Shown piece by piece: positions 12,118 to 23,698 of a stretch of 64,000 nucleotides of DNA. A program made the position numbers and the translations under genes. The stretch lies in the NCBI GenBank assembly GCA_029959085.1, contig JARWIR010000062.1:3286001-3350000 (forward strand), in the 5' to 3' direction. The notes below the pieces were generated by a model, which made no database searches, was not told where the DNA came from, and was given only the letters and a program-made list of their open reading frames with translations. Origin of the DNA: Nemophila menziesii. Taxonomy: Eukaryota > Streptophyta > Magnoliopsida > Boraginales > Hydrophyllaceae. Numbering within the stretch: the stretch's first letter is position 1; each line of letters begins with the position of its first letter.

Positions 12118-12949
12118 ATGATGATGAGTACTCCAATGCTTCAAGAAACACAAGAAGGTGGCGTCTCTGCCACTACCAATACCATCCACGGCCACACCAG
12201 GAAGAGATCATCACCGTCATTAACTCTGTACGAACCTTGTCTCAAGAAGCCAAGAATAGATCAATGCTTTAACAAGGTTGCGCTTCCCATTCCTGTTCCC
12301 TCTCCTACATCCACCACCACTCTCCGCCGCACCATCTCGGACCCCATCTACTCTTTTGGCACTATTAACACACCATTCGCCAATAACAACTTGGTTACGT
12401 CATCCCCAATATCTCCACCAAGTGCATCACATTCACGTGGCCTCCTTAGATCATTATCTGATCCTACTACATTTACCTTTGGTTCGACCATAAAACCAGA
12501 GCCGTTAATTGCTTCACAGGTTTGCTGAGTCTCATGATCATATAATTAATTTGTTTCTCCTTAAGCATGATATATATTAATGTTTGAGGAGTTGTTGTTT
12601 TTATGATGAAGAGATCATCGGAGAAAAGGAAAGAAATAAGCCAATTGTGCAGTCAAGTCATTCCTGAAGAGGAGGAGGAAGAAGAAGAAGATGACAACAT
12701 TAATATTCAAAACAAGGTCCAATTAGTTTATTCAAAACATTAGTTTATTTGTTTTTATTACTTCTTATCAAATTATTTTATGATTAATTAATGCGTTAGC
12801 TGTTGTTCCAGAGAGTTTGTGATTGGGATTTGGAGGATTTGGATGTAGAGGAAAATGAGGACTGCTTAGTTGTTCACTTCAATTGTCCATGCGGTAAAGG
12901 CTATCAAATTCTACTATCTGGAAACGATTGTTACTACAAGTTGACCTAA
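12118..12949 (+). CDS. Unrecognised plant protein, 214 residues, three exons, Cys-rich C terminus
   Basis: Three exons join in phase 0: 12118-12519, 12612-12716 and 12812-12949, with GT-AG introns of 92 and 95 bases. The stop is TAA at 12947-12949. The start was chosen at the first of three consecutive ATG codons. Residues 28-46 are basic and Pro/Ser-rich (RKRSSPSLTLYEPCLKKPR), a possible nuclear signal. A short motif occurs twice in the Ser/Thr/Pro-rich middle: LRRTISDPIYSFG and LLRSLSDPTTFTFG. Residues 153-162 are eight Glu then two Asp. The C-terminal 45 residues (170-214) are compact, with CDWDLEDLD and then CPCGKGYQILLSG, giving cysteines at 172, 187, 194, 196 and 209. I recognise the layout as an uncharacterised plant-type protein but cannot name a function; a nuclear or metal-binding role is only a guess. 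Exon 1 alone would end two codons into the intron. Confidence 0.8.
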
Positions 12950-13559
12950 ATATCTAAGCTTCAGCTTCAGCTTCAGCTTCAGGATCAAATTAAACTATTT
13001 CGTTTTTTCATAACTACGATAGTTAAAATGATAGTTTGTTTCAATTTACATAATTTAATGCTCAAGAATGATAATTTTGGAACTCAAATAATTGTAAATC
13101 GTGTAATTCTAGTTCGTGCATATAGAAAACAAGTCGACTTAACGTCTCAACCCAAGAAAATACTATCTATATATCATTTATTTCCTCACTTTGAAATTGC
13201 ATGAGAAATAAATTTGCAAATCATAAAATTAGAAAAATAAATATGTCGATTCTTATTTCTTTACACAATCGTAAAGTACGTCATTTTATTCTCTTTTTGA
13301 TAGTATTAGCTCAAATCACCAATTTTTTATTAGCTCATTTCCAAAACCAAAAATAAAATAAAAAAATAATAGAAATCTATGAACTCTTCCGGTAAAAAAT
13401 TTCAACTACTTTAATCACAAACTGAAAACTCCGTTCTTATAATTTCTTTTATAACTTGTATAGTAACTATAATTTAAGTTAGTATGTTTTATAAGGAAAT
13501 TACTTTTTTAGACCTAACAATTCAAAAGCTTCTATTATAAAACCTAGTTAGTATATTTT
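12950..13559. other. 3' flank of the 214-residue gene, AT-rich
   Basis: Starts with a short CTTCAG hexamer run at about 12959-12983, directly after the stop codon and probably in the 3' untranslated region. The rest is AT-rich and holds no recognisable gene or element end. Confidence 0.4.
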
Positions 13560-13734
13560 TTATTTTAAGGCTTTTTTGTTCTTTTTAAGGCCTTCATTAC
13601 ATATCGTTAATCGATTGTTTACTTTATACTTTTCTCTCTCTACCTTATACTTTTCTCTCTTTACCTGTACCTGGTTCTTTTACACAGTTCTTTCTCTCTT
13701 AACTGTACACGTTAAAACTACACGCAGTTTCTTT

Positions 13735-13930
13735 AGTGAGGACACACGGGTCCTCGCTAAAGACCCCCTACCTTTAGCGAGGACGACCTTTTGCGACGAC
13801 TAAGTCGTCTCCTATAAGTGGCGGATGATTTAAGCGAGCAAAAATACTAAAAAAAGAAAGTACGCTAAAGGGGTTCTTTTGCGACGACTTTTTGGGTCTT
13901 TAGCGAGGACTTCGTGTCCTCGCTAAAGAG
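13735..13930. repeat. CACTA copy 1 subterminal repeats
   Basis: Several copies of (T)TTAGCGAGGAC and its complement GTCCTCGCTAAAG, plus GCGACGAC variants. Two pairs can fold back on themselves: at about 13733-13764 (around ACACGG) and at about 13898-13928 (around TTCGT). In CACTA elements such clusters near the ends are transposase-binding sites. Confidence 0.65.
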
Positions 13931-14389
13931 TTCGCCATATTAATTACAGCCACTCGGCAGTTGGCAATTAATGCGAATAAAAACAACAAAAAACTCAATT
14001 CTCCCAATTTTTTTCCCTAATCCTCAAAAAATTCTGGATCAATCAATAAAGAAGCTTCCCGATTCATCTAAATGTTTTTGGTCCCATTTTCAAGCAATTT
14101 TTTTCATCAGTTTCTCCACAAAAAAGGTATTTTCTAATTCTAGTTCTTTTATTTGCTTATGTTGTGTAATTGTTGTTATATATTGTATTATTTGAGTGCA
14201 AGTAGTAGTGTTTATTGTTTTTGCTATGATATATTATTTATTTTTTATATAATAATTATTTTATAAGTTTGTTTTATAATTTTAATTTAGTTAATGATTT
14301 ATTATAATTTGGGTGATGTATTATTAATGGAAAATTATTGTAAGGATCTTTGTAAACAACTTAGATGTTTATAGGGGTATCTTTATAAT

Positions 14390-15060
14390 TGATTATGATT
14401 GTAGGTATTATAATGACAATTTCATAAACTTTAGTGGCCTTTTATAATTTTTAAAAAATTTAGAGATAAAATTGTAATTTTACTAAACTTTAGGTGCCTT
14501 AGTATGTTTTTCTTAAAATTTAATGGTTTAAGTGTAATTATAATAAACTTTAGGTGTCTTAGTGTATTATTTCAATTGTAGGGGTTAAAGTGATATTTAA
14601 ATAAACTTTAGATGTTTTAGAGTAATGTTTTAAAACTTTAGAGGCCTTCAAGGGATTTTCATATAGTGTAGGGGTTAAAGTGTAATTTTATTAAACTTTA
14701 GTTGCCTTAGTGACCTTTATAGAAATTTTTGGGGTAAAATTGGAATTTTATTAAACTTTAGGTGCCTTAGTGACATTTAATAAACTTTATAGGTATAATT
14801 GACAATTTTAGATATTTTAGGAGCCTTAGTGACATTTAATAAACTTTAAGTGCCTTAGTGACATTTAATAAACTTTAGGTGTATAATTGACATTTTAATA
14901 ATTTTTAGGTGCCTTAGTTAGTGACATTTAATAAAATTTAGTTGTATAATTTGAATTTTAAAAAACCTAGGCGCCTTAGTGACATTTAATAAACTTTAGG
15001 GGTATAATTGACAATTTTAGAAATTTTAGGGGTCTTAGTTACTTTTTCATAAAATAAGGG
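14390..15060. repeat. Degenerate tandem repeat upstream of the TNP2 gene
   Basis: Roughly 20 worn copies of a unit around AAACTTTAGGTGCCTTAGTG, followed by a variable ACATTTAAT or TATAATTGACA segment. The period is about 28-60 bases, alternating two sub-units. It lies between the subterminal repeats and the transposase start, so it is internal to the CACTA element. Confidence 0.6.
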
Positions 15061-15152
15061 GGTTGATGTAAATCTTTATAAACGTATGATTTAAGTAGTA
15101 TTTAAATTAAACCATTTGAAATAATATTTAATGTTTTAATTTACTTTAGAGA

Positions 15153-16602
15153 ATGGGTAAGAGTTGGATTAACTCAAAGAATAAGGTTACGAGGGAATAT
15201 ATCAATGGTATAATACAGTTTCTTGAGTTTGCGTGCAAGAAATTGGATCACGCTGGTAACATGTTTTGTCTGTGTACTCATTATTATAATAATCAAAAGT
15301 TTACACCTAAAGTTGTTCAAGCACATCTATTTCAGTGGGGTATTTGGCCAAAATATGAGGTTTGGACAAAACACGGGGAAAAAGTAGTAATTCCCGTGGA
15401 TCAACCAAACAAAGATAATGTAATGGGTAATGTAATTCATGATTTGGGACCCACGTTTGAAACTGATGGGAACTCCGGTGACACCGAGATGCGTGACGAG
15501 AATGTTAATGGAAGTGGTCGTGGGTCTTTCGACGCGTTGTTCAAGGAAATGGAGACAGATTTGTACCCCGATTGTACTAAGATGAGTTCTTTGGATTTCA
15601 TAGCAAAGCCAATGCATGTGACAGTGAAGAACAAGTGGATGAACACCTCGTTTACCGAACTTCTTCAGTTGTTGGGTCGTGTTTTGCCTGAACTTCATAA
15701 CTTACTAGATTTTTATGCGGATTGTAATAGAAAGTTAAAAAGTTTGGGCATGGGATACACCACGATCGACGTGTGTTTGAATGATTATGCATTATTTTAC
15801 AAAGAGAATGAGAATCTTGAGAAATGTCCAGTTTTGTGGAGAATCAAGGTGGGACCCGAAGAAGGGGAAGAAAGTGTCGCATAAGAAGCTGCGTTATTTT
15901 CTAATTGCGCCTAGGTTACAGAGAATGTATGCTTTGAGGCACACTGCGAAAGATATGATCTGGAACGATACCGAAAAGAGTACCAAGGAATACCTGTTAC
16001 GTCATCCCGTTGATGGTCGTATTTGGAAATTATTTGACGATAGGAATCCCGAGTTTGCTAGTGAACCACGTAACGTATGCCTTGGCTTGGGGATCAATGG
16101 TTTTTGTCCTTTCTCCATGCAAAACAACTCATACAGCATGTGACCCGTTATATTGACGATCTACAACTTGCTGCCTGGTTATGCATGAATGGATCCACGT
16201 TTATGCTTACTCTATTGATATCGGGTCCTCATTCACCTGGAAAGGATTTGGATGTATTTCTCCGTCCGGCTACAGATGAGTTGGAAACGTTGTGGGGGTA
16301 CGGGGATAGTTACATGGGATGCACATGTGAATGAGGAATTTGTAATGAAGGTTGCTTTGTTGTTCACGACGAATGATTACCCGGCTAGATGGTACAATTC
16401 AGGATGGCCGGGTCAAGGCTAATTAGCTTGTCCCGGATGCATGGAATATACTCCTTCCGTGCGGGTTAATAGAGGAGTTGTTTATTTTGACCACAGACGG
16501 TGGTTGCCTTTGAACCATCATTTCCAGAAAGACGATACTTCGTACGTTAAAGTTGATAATAGGCCCCCTCGGAAAAATAGTCCCGCAGTTATTCAGACGT
16601 AG
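15153..16602 (+). pseudogene. CACTA TNP2-type transposase, broken and 3'-truncated
   Basis: ATG 15153 opens MGKSWINSKNKVTREYINGI, the Transpos_assoc domain (about residues 3-75, ending KYEVWTKHGE). It is followed by the TNP2 core start (DLYPDCTKMSSLDFIAKPMH, NKWMNTSFTELLQLL). A one-base shift near 15835 moves the frame to DPKKGKKVSHKKLRYF at 15850, where LIAPRLQRMYALRHTAKDM and HPVDGRIWKLFDDRNPEFAS follow. A TGA at 16141 stops this frame where the family has W in the S-M-W-P-V block. Beyond it, in shifted frames, are VALLFTTNDYPARWYNSGW and VVYFDHRRWLPLNHHFQ, typical of TNP2, broken by more stops. The sequence ends near 16602 where the LTR fragment starts. TNP2 enzymes cut and paste CACTA elements; this copy is dead. 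Confidence 0.85.
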
Positions 16603-16604
16603 TT

Positions 16605-16828
16605 GAGAATTCATGAACCTACTAAAGTTGAGAATTCATGAACCTACTAAATTTGCACTAAAACAAACAAATTGACGCACAAAAGCTCTAAAAATGTAAA
16701 TAGTCTAATTTCAAGGGGAAAAAGTGTAATATGACGAAATAAGCACAAAAGTCTATCAAATAAGTCAAATATTCACTTCAAATGATGTCTCCTAAGGGCT
16801 AATATTTAGAACAAATTGGGAGACATCA
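16605..16828 (-). mobile_element. LTR fragment (LTR0), outer end of the tandem array
   Basis: About 220 bases matching the last part of the minus-strand LTRs at 19512-21037 and 31198-32769, ending GGGAGACATCA at 16828. A 25-bp direct duplication (GTTGAGAATTCATGAACC at 16602 and 16627) sits exactly at the junction with the CACTA element, suggesting an illegitimate joining event. Confidence 0.75.
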
Positions 16829-17721
16829 TATATACTCAAGTTAAACATTCAGAAAATGGTTGTAAACCAGGTGAGCTAGCTCATCTGGCCAGGGCTACCT
16901 CTCTCAAGTGAGAGGTACAGGGTTCGAATCCTGCAGGCGGCAGAAAGTTATTAAAGTTTGGAAAGTTCTCTCAAGTGAGAGGTACATGGTTCGAATCCCG
17001 CAAGTGGAAGAAAGTTATTATGTTTGGAAAGTTTCCAAGGTCCGAAACCCTCCCCAGAACATGGGCAACCTAGTTCTGATTACCTGGAGGTATGGTTGGG
17101 GAGGCAGTCATATCTCCCGGGGGACTAGTCGGGTGTAAGCCCGGGAACCCTCGTCATCAAAAAAAAAATGGTTGTATAACATCTTTAATTGTGTTATGAG
17201 TGAAAAGTACGAACATTTGTGTAGATTTGAAGAATAAGACAGAGGAAATATAATATTTTCACATGACCTCGTTTAGGGAATAGAATTCAAGCATGTTTAT
17301 TTTAAGGATGAATTTTATCGTCTAGTTAATGGAGATTTGATAAGGCCAGATACGACACTATTATTTATACTATTTAGAGCTTGCATAGAAAGATAGAAAG
17401 GTAAGCTGATAGATGGTCTCCTTATTAGATTTTCCCTTCACTGGTAATATAAAGGTAAAATGAATATGTTCACGAAAAAAAATTTGTGATACAGTTGACA
17501 CACATCTAATAATCAAGGAAACCTTAGATTGTATTCATATCTTTACGAGTACTTGTTAAATGGGATTTCATTCAACTTATCATAATTTTTTTGAATATTA
17601 GTTTCGAGAACGCATACGCCTCCTTTCAAGTAGGTGTTTATCCTCTTGATTTTATGTAGAGCTTTATGGAAAATTATCATATTATGTTTGACGTCTCTTA
17701 CCTTAGATGAATGTAGTTTGG
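16829..17721. repeat. Segment U, unit 1 (contains a SINE)
   Basis: Matches the U segments at 21038-21617 and 32770-33349 after removing the SINE at 16865-17164. It starts near ACTCAAGTTAAACATTCAG and ends GATGAATGTAGT..TGG. Contains no long open frame shared by the three copies; origin unknown. Confidence 0.65.
16865..17164 (+). mobile_element. tRNA-derived SINE with a duplicated B-box module (SINE copy 1)
   Basis: Flanked by a perfect 12-bp target duplication AAAATGGTTGTA (16853-16864 and 17165-17176). An A-box-like TAGCTCATCTGGCCAG lies at about 16877 and a B box GGTTCGAATCC at about 16921; the element ends in a poly(A) run, as SINEs do. A 67-bp module (CTCTCAAGTGAGAGGTAC to GGAAAGTT) is tandemly duplicated at 16901-16967 and 16968-17034, so there are two B boxes. 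The tail contains GAACATGGGCAACCTAGTTC, shared with the SINE at 61455-61684. The other two U segments lack it, so this gives a clean empty site. Confidence 0.9.
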
Positions 17722-19511
17722 ACTAAACATACTAGTTTTTGCATTAGGGTTCCATTCTAACGATATGAATTTTAGAAATAATTTTGTATAACTCTTTTAC
17801 CAAGTTTATCCATTAGTATTTATTTAAGCTCCAGCGAATCTCGTTCTTGGAAATTAGAACTATAGTGGTCTAGGTGAAGAGACCAATATTAGGCTACCAT
17901 TAAAGAAGTATTAGTTTAACGCTAGATTGTTCTTGACAATGAGATACTAACATATTTTGTAAATTATACATTTGAAATCATTATAGAAGGGATTAAATAG
18001 AAAAGAGTTATCAAATTATCTCGTTATGTTTCTGCTAACATATATTTATTTATGTAGCTGTAATATAAAATGATAGTCATGGTCCATGATTGGGCAGTAA
18101 GCACATCGGCCCATAGCATTTTAAGGCCCACCAAATAATTAGACCATAACGGTGAAACCTAAGAATTCCAAACCATCACCCTATATAGGTTTTCCATTGA
18201 TACATATTTTAAATAAAAATATTTTTAACGCCGCCTCACCGTCGCAAGAAGACACAATACACCATTTTCAGTCATGTTTTACAACAAAAACACAACACAC
18301 CATTTTCAAACCCTTGCGTCGCAAGAAGACACAATACACCATTTTCAAATCCTATGTTTACAACAAAAACACAACACACCATTTTCAAACCCTTGATTTA
18401 CATCAGAATTTAATTTTGCAAATTACTGTTAGTAGTATAAGGTAACTATATTATCATACATGTTTTTATATTTTATAAGATTAATTTGTTTATATTTTTT
18501 ATGATTTAAAAAGATTATGGTGTTCAATCTGAAACTAGAATAAATAAATTATAGATCAAGAAATATAAATTAAAATCTTAAATTATTTCATAAATTGATT
18601 TATATTTTCAATAATTATAAATTATAGAAAATATAAATCAATTTATGAAATAATTTAAGATTTTAATTTATATTTCTCAATCTATAATTTATTTATTCTA
18701 GTTTTTGATTGAATACCATAACCTTTTTAAATCATAAAAAAGATAAACAAATTAATCTTATAAAAAATAAAAACATGTATGATAATATAGTTACCTTTTA
18801 CTACTAACGGTAATTTGCAAAATTAACTTCTGATGTAAATCAAGGGTTTGAAAATGGTGTGTTGGGTTTTTGTTGTAAATATAGGATTTGAAAATGGTGT
18901 ATTGTGTCTTCTTGCGACACAAGGGTTTGAAAATGGTGTGTTGTGTTTTTGTTGTAAAACAGGATTTGAAAATGGTGTATTGGGTGTTCTTGGGACGGTG
19001 AGGCGGCGTACAAAATATTTTAGTTAAAATATGCATCAATGAAAACCTATATAGTATGATGGTTTGAAATTCTTAGGTTTCACTGATATGATCTAATTAT
19101 TTGGTGGGCTTCAATGCTATGGGCCAATGTGCTTACTTCCCAATCATGGACCATATCTATCATTTTATATTACAGCTACATAAATAAATGTATGTTACTA
19201 GAAATATAAAGAGATAATTTGATAACTCTTTTCTATTTAATCCCTTCTATAATGATTATAGACGTATAATTTACAAAATATGTTAGTATCTCATTATTAA
19301 GAACAACCTAGGGTCCAACAAATACTTTGTTAATGGTAGCCTAATATTGGTCTCTTCACCTGGACCACTATAGTTCTAATTTCTAGGAACGAGATTCGTC
19401 GGAACTTAAATAAATACTATAGGATAAACTTGGTAAAAGCGTTATACAAAATTACTTCTAATATTCATATCGTTAGAATGAAACCCTAATGCGAAAACTT
19501 GTATGTTTAGT
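17722..19511. repeat. 1.8-kb palindromic (foldback) element, IR1
   Basis: Left arm starts ACTAAACATACTAG and right arm ends as its complement CTTGTATGTTTAGT; the arms match along most of their length and meet in an AT-rich centre near 18600. TGG flanks both sides (17719-17721 and 19512-19514), a possible 3-bp target duplication. Each arm contains a 77-bp direct duplication around GTCGCAAGAAGACACAATAC and ACACCATTTTCAAACCC. No transposase frame lies inside, so it would be non-autonomous. Open frames of 82-97 codons in the arms start at GTG in the left arms and are by-products of the repeats. Confidence 0.8.
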
Positions 19512-21037
19512 TGGTGGGTCCTGGGGTGTTATAAAATTAATTACTGAAATAAAAGGAACCACAATACCGTAAGTGCACGATTGTCCAAGTAATATCCGAT
19601 AAATCTGGTTGCGTTCTCAGGGACGAATTAGGTTCAACTAAAGTATTAATTAGATAGTAGGGATAATTGCTTAGCAGAAAAATATAATAAAAGATTTTTT
19701 ATTTGGTTTTCCAAAATTAAAAGATGCAAATAAATAAAGACTAAAACTGAATAACTGAAAAGAAATAATAAAGTAAAAGGACTAACTTCAGAGATGAGAG
19801 ATACTTGAGTCTCGCAAGGAATCCACCTAATTAATAAAAGCTATGATATGTTTAATGGTACAATTGGTATTATTATATTAATCGGGACTCTAATTAACCC
19901 CTATATGGGCGGATATGCCTCTTCGGATGATATGTATTAACCTCTTTGGCTATGTAATTAGTTAAGCCTGTCTTTCAATAACAGACATTACACGGGTATT
20001 ACCTAAGTCTGTATTCAAACCCCCTTGTCGGATGATCACTTTTGCCACTAAAATGAATAGCCCAAATACTAAAAGCTATTTTTAGTTGTACCGAAAAGAA
20101 ATAGTAATTAAGAACAAAGTATCCAATATATACGACTCAATTCATTTTAAATCATAAAATCCCAAATTCAAAACATGGAATAATTAATTAAGGTTCATCC
20201 CTTTATTACGATTCTCAAGTATGTGAAAGTTTAGCTCATAATCAAATTAAAGACTGAAATTAAATAAATGAAAATATCATATTTAATTACAGAAAAGAAA
20301 TAGATAACCTAAAGGTTTGGTTTGTTGTTGTTGGAAGAACAGGATTCCTCCATCCCTAGCTTCTCCTCTTCCTTCTTGCTTTGAAGTGTTTGACTCTCTC
20401 TCCAAGGATGATTTAATGGGAAGAATAATTATGAAGTATTGAATAATGAGGTCTAAGAGGGATTATATAGGTGTTTAAAAACGTTTTTTGGCTTAGTTTA
20501 AGAGGATTAGGTCAAATTATAAAAAGCCCAAGCCCATCTTCTTTTTTAATTCCCGTAACTGGTGTACAACCCTTAGTAAAACAACTGTAACTTTTGCATA
20601 ACAACTCCAAATAGGCTTATTCAATTGGAGAATCTTCCTAACTCAATGGGGGTTCAAACCCTGTCTCACGGCCCAAGGCTAAATCCGCTCCTAAGTGACC
20701 AAAAAATAGCAATTAGTAACTGCCTTCCAGATCTGTAACTTCTTCAATCATTTCTTCGGAAATTTTTTTCTTGCCTTTAGCTCCTCCACTAGATCTAAGA
20801 CTTACATTCTCACTTCTCCTTCTTGTATTGGTTCTCCATAGAATTCATGAACCTACTACATTTGCACTAAAACAAACAAATTAATGAACAAAAGTTCTAA
20901 AAATGCAAATAGTCTAATTCCAAGGGGAGAAAGTATAATATGATGAAATAAGCACAAAAGTCTATCAAATAAGTCAATTATTCACCTAAAATGATGTCTC
21001 CTAAGGGATAATATTTAGAACAAATAGGGAGACATCA
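19512..21037 (-). mobile_element. LTR of the tandem unit 1 (LTR1)
   Basis: Runs from TGGTGGGTCC to GGGAGACATCA; on the minus strand it starts TGATGTCTCC and ends CCACCA, fitting TG...CA ends. No internal domain follows on either side and the 5-bp flanks (TTAGT, GATGT) do not match, as expected for an LTR caught in a tandem rearrangement. It lacks about 60 bases near 19885 that LTR2 has (the GTCTCCTAGCCCC block). Confidence 0.75.
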
Positions 21038-21617
21038 GATGTACTCAAGTTAAACATTCAGAAAATAGTTGTATAATATCTTTAGTTGTGTTAGGAGTGA
21101 AGAGTACAAACATTTGTTAAGATTTGAACAATAAGTCAGAGGAAATATAATATTTTCACATGACATCGTTTAGGGAATATATTTCAAGCATGTTTATATT
21201 GAGGATGAATTTAATCGTCTAGGTAATGGAGATTTGATAAGGTCAGATACGACACTATTATTTATACTATTTAGAGCTTGCATAGAAAGATAGAAAGGTA
21301 AGATGATAGAGGGTCTCCTTGTTAGATTTTCCCTTCAGTTGAAATATAAAGGTAAAATGAATATGTTCACGACTAAAATTTGTGATACGGTTGACACACA
21401 TTTAATAAACAAGGACACCTTAGATTGTATTCATATCTTTACGAGTACTTGTTCAATGGGATTTCATTCAACTTATCATAAATTTTTTGAATCTTAGTTT
21501 AAAGAAGGCATACGCCTCCTTTCAGGTAGGTGTTTATCCTCTTGATTTTATGTAGAGCTTTATGGAAAATTATCATATTATCTTTGACGTCTCTTTCCTT
21601 AGATGAATGTAGTCTGG
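21038..21617. repeat. Segment U, unit 2
   Basis: Intact copy of the U segment with no insertion. A 64-codon open frame at 21303-21497 is broken in the other two copies, which argues against a gene. Confidence 0.6.
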
Positions 21618-21793
21618 ACTAAAGATACTAGTTTTTGTATTAGGGTTTCATTCTAACGATATGTATTGTAGAAATAATCTTGTATAACTCTTTTACCAAG
21701 TTTATCCTTTAGTATTTATTTAAGCTCCAGCGAATCTTGCTCCTGGAAATTAGAACTATAGTGGTCTAAGTGAAGAGACCAATATTAGGCTAC

Positions 21794-23535
21794 TGATGTC
21801 TCCCTATTTGTTCTTATTATTAGCCCTTGGAGACATCCTTTTAGGTGAATAAATGACTTTTTTGATAGAATTTTATGCTTAATTGATCATATTGCACTTT
21901 CTCCCCTTGGAAATTGACTATTTGCATTTCTAGAGCTTTTATGCGCAAATTTAATTATTTTTAGTGCAAAGTTAGTAGGTTCTTGAATTTCATGAAAAAC
22001 CAATCCAAGGAGGAGAAGTTAGAATTACAGTCTTAGAGTATTTTTAGTGTGTTAGGAAGTATTTTACTCGAGTTTCTATTTATAGAGTGCACTTTCCTAT
22101 TTCTAGTCTTGAATTATTGATATATTATTTTTAAATCATATGCGGTTTAATTATTTATTTATTGTGAAGCTTTAAAAGATATATGGTAATTAATTAGAGA
22201 CCAAGTCAAGTCAAAGAAGTAAAGGAAAGAGATTTACATGGAAAAAAGAAAATTAAGGAAGGATATATGCAAAGAAGGAAAAGATAAAACTACCTTATGA
22301 ATCTGAAATTCCAGCCACGTTTCAAAGACGAGTCTTAACTTAAGATTGGCTAAAAATTTGGGCGAGTGGTCTGCACCAATGGAAAGAGCTCTCTGAAACA
22401 AGCGGTTTCGAATATTGGAACACCTTAAACGGATAAGTATTGAAGGAGATATGACCAAAACAAATCAGCAGCAGAATCTTACCTTTCCTAGATTTTAGGG
22501 CTACGAATTTAAGAGTTCTTGCCTTGTCTTCCACTCCAAGTAATTCGACCTAGGGATTGTTAACACCTATAAATACACATCTTATACCTCATTATTCAGC
22601 ACCTCTCACAATTCATTCAATTTACAACATCCTTAGAGAGAGAGTCAAAAACTTCAAGAGCAAGAAGTCAGAGGAGAAGTTAGAGCTGGAGGAATTCTAT
22701 TCTTCCAACAAAAAGTCATCCAAACCTTAGGTTATATATTTCTTTTCTGTAACTGAATATGATGTCTTTCTATATAATTTCAGTCTTTAATTTTCCTATG
22801 AGCTAAACTTTTATATACTTAAGAATCGCAATAAAAGGGATGAACCTTAATTAATTGTTTCTATGTTTTGAATTTGGGATTGTTTAGATTTAAATTGAAT
22901 TGAGTCTTAGGTATTGGATAATACTTTGTTCATAATTACTATTTCTTTTCAGCGCAACTAGAAATAGTTTTTAGTATTTGGGCTATTCACTTTAGTTTCG
23001 AAATGATCATCCGACAGGGGGGTTTGAATACAGACTTAGGTAATACCAGTGTAATGTCCGTTATTGACCGACAGACTTAACTAGTTACATAGCCAAAGAG
23101 GTAAAATCTTATCATCCGAAGAGGCATATTCGCCCATACAGGGGTTTATAGTACTTTAGGATAGCTCCTAGGACCACCCAACAGGGGGCTAGGAGATAAT
23201 AGAGTCCCGACTAGTATACTAATACCAATTCTACCCTTAAACATAGCATAGGTTATATTAATTAGGAGGATTCCTTGCGAGACTCTTTTCTGTTTATTTT
23301 ACTTTGAGTCTTTATTTATTTGCATCTTAGTTATTATAAAAACCAAACAAAAATCATATTATTTACTTTTCTGTTAATCAATTATTTCTACTATTTGATT
23401 AATATTGGAGTCGAACCTAATCCGTCCCTGAGAACGAAACCCGATTTATCGGATATTACTTGGACAACCGTACACTTGCGGTATTGTGGTTCCTTTATTT
23501 TTGCACTTAATTTTATAACACCCTAGGACCCACCA
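21794..23535 (+). repeat. 5' LTR of the 7.8-kb element
   Basis: Starts TGATGTCTCC and ends GGACCCACCA. Its termini match LTR1-LTR3, but its middle differs from theirs and matches the LTR at 42961-44729. A short AGAGAGAGAG stretch at about 22634 is expanded in the 3' LTR. A stretch near 23285 that is present in the 3' LTR is missing. Confidence 0.85.
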
Positions 23536-23541
23536 AGTTTT

Positions 23542-23559
23542 TGGCGCCGCTGCCGAGGA
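23542..23559 (+). other. Primer-binding site, tRNA-Asp type
   Basis: TGGCGCCGCTGCCGAGGA lies six bases after the 5' LTR. Athila-group elements use a site close to TGGCGCCGTTGCCGGGGA, complementary to the 3' end of tRNA-Asp; this copy differs at two positions. Confidence 0.75.
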
Positions 23560-23698
23560 CGGTAGCGTGAGACCTCGGTGTTAATCTTTAGTAGTTTTAA
23601 TTGTTTATTTTTATCTTTCAGTTTTACGCTTGGTTTTTGTTTTTGTTTTTGTTGTACAGATTTTTATTCAGGTAATGATCAAGAGGTTTTAATGAAGA

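Larger units (their letters stand above)
13560..16604 (+). mobile_element. Truncated CACTA (En/Spm) DNA transposon, copy 1
   Basis: Diagnosed by a TNP2-type transposase on the plus strand preceded by subterminal repeats of the TTTAGCGAGGAC type at 13735-13930. I could not find a CACTA terminus upstream, so the left limit is approximate. The right side is cut at about 16604, where a fragment of an LTR begins. It belongs to a different CACTA family from the element at 35340-42027, whose subterminal motif is TAGCGACTAC. Confidence 0.7.

Noticed and set aside
15327..15698. A minus-strand gene opposite TNP2
   Set aside because: It is the antisense shadow of the transposase frame.
16877..16935. 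A tRNA gene
   Set aside because: A and B boxes are present, but there is no complete cloverleaf, the B-box module is duplicated, and a poly(A) end plus target duplication show a SINE.
18152..18445. A conserved 82-97-codon protein in the palindrome arms (also 18791-19039, 29822-30100, 30477-30725, 33778-34071)
   Set aside because: Left-arm frames start at GTG, the sixth arm has a stop, the peptide is just the 77-bp duplication translated twice, and the same sequence occurs in both arm orientations.
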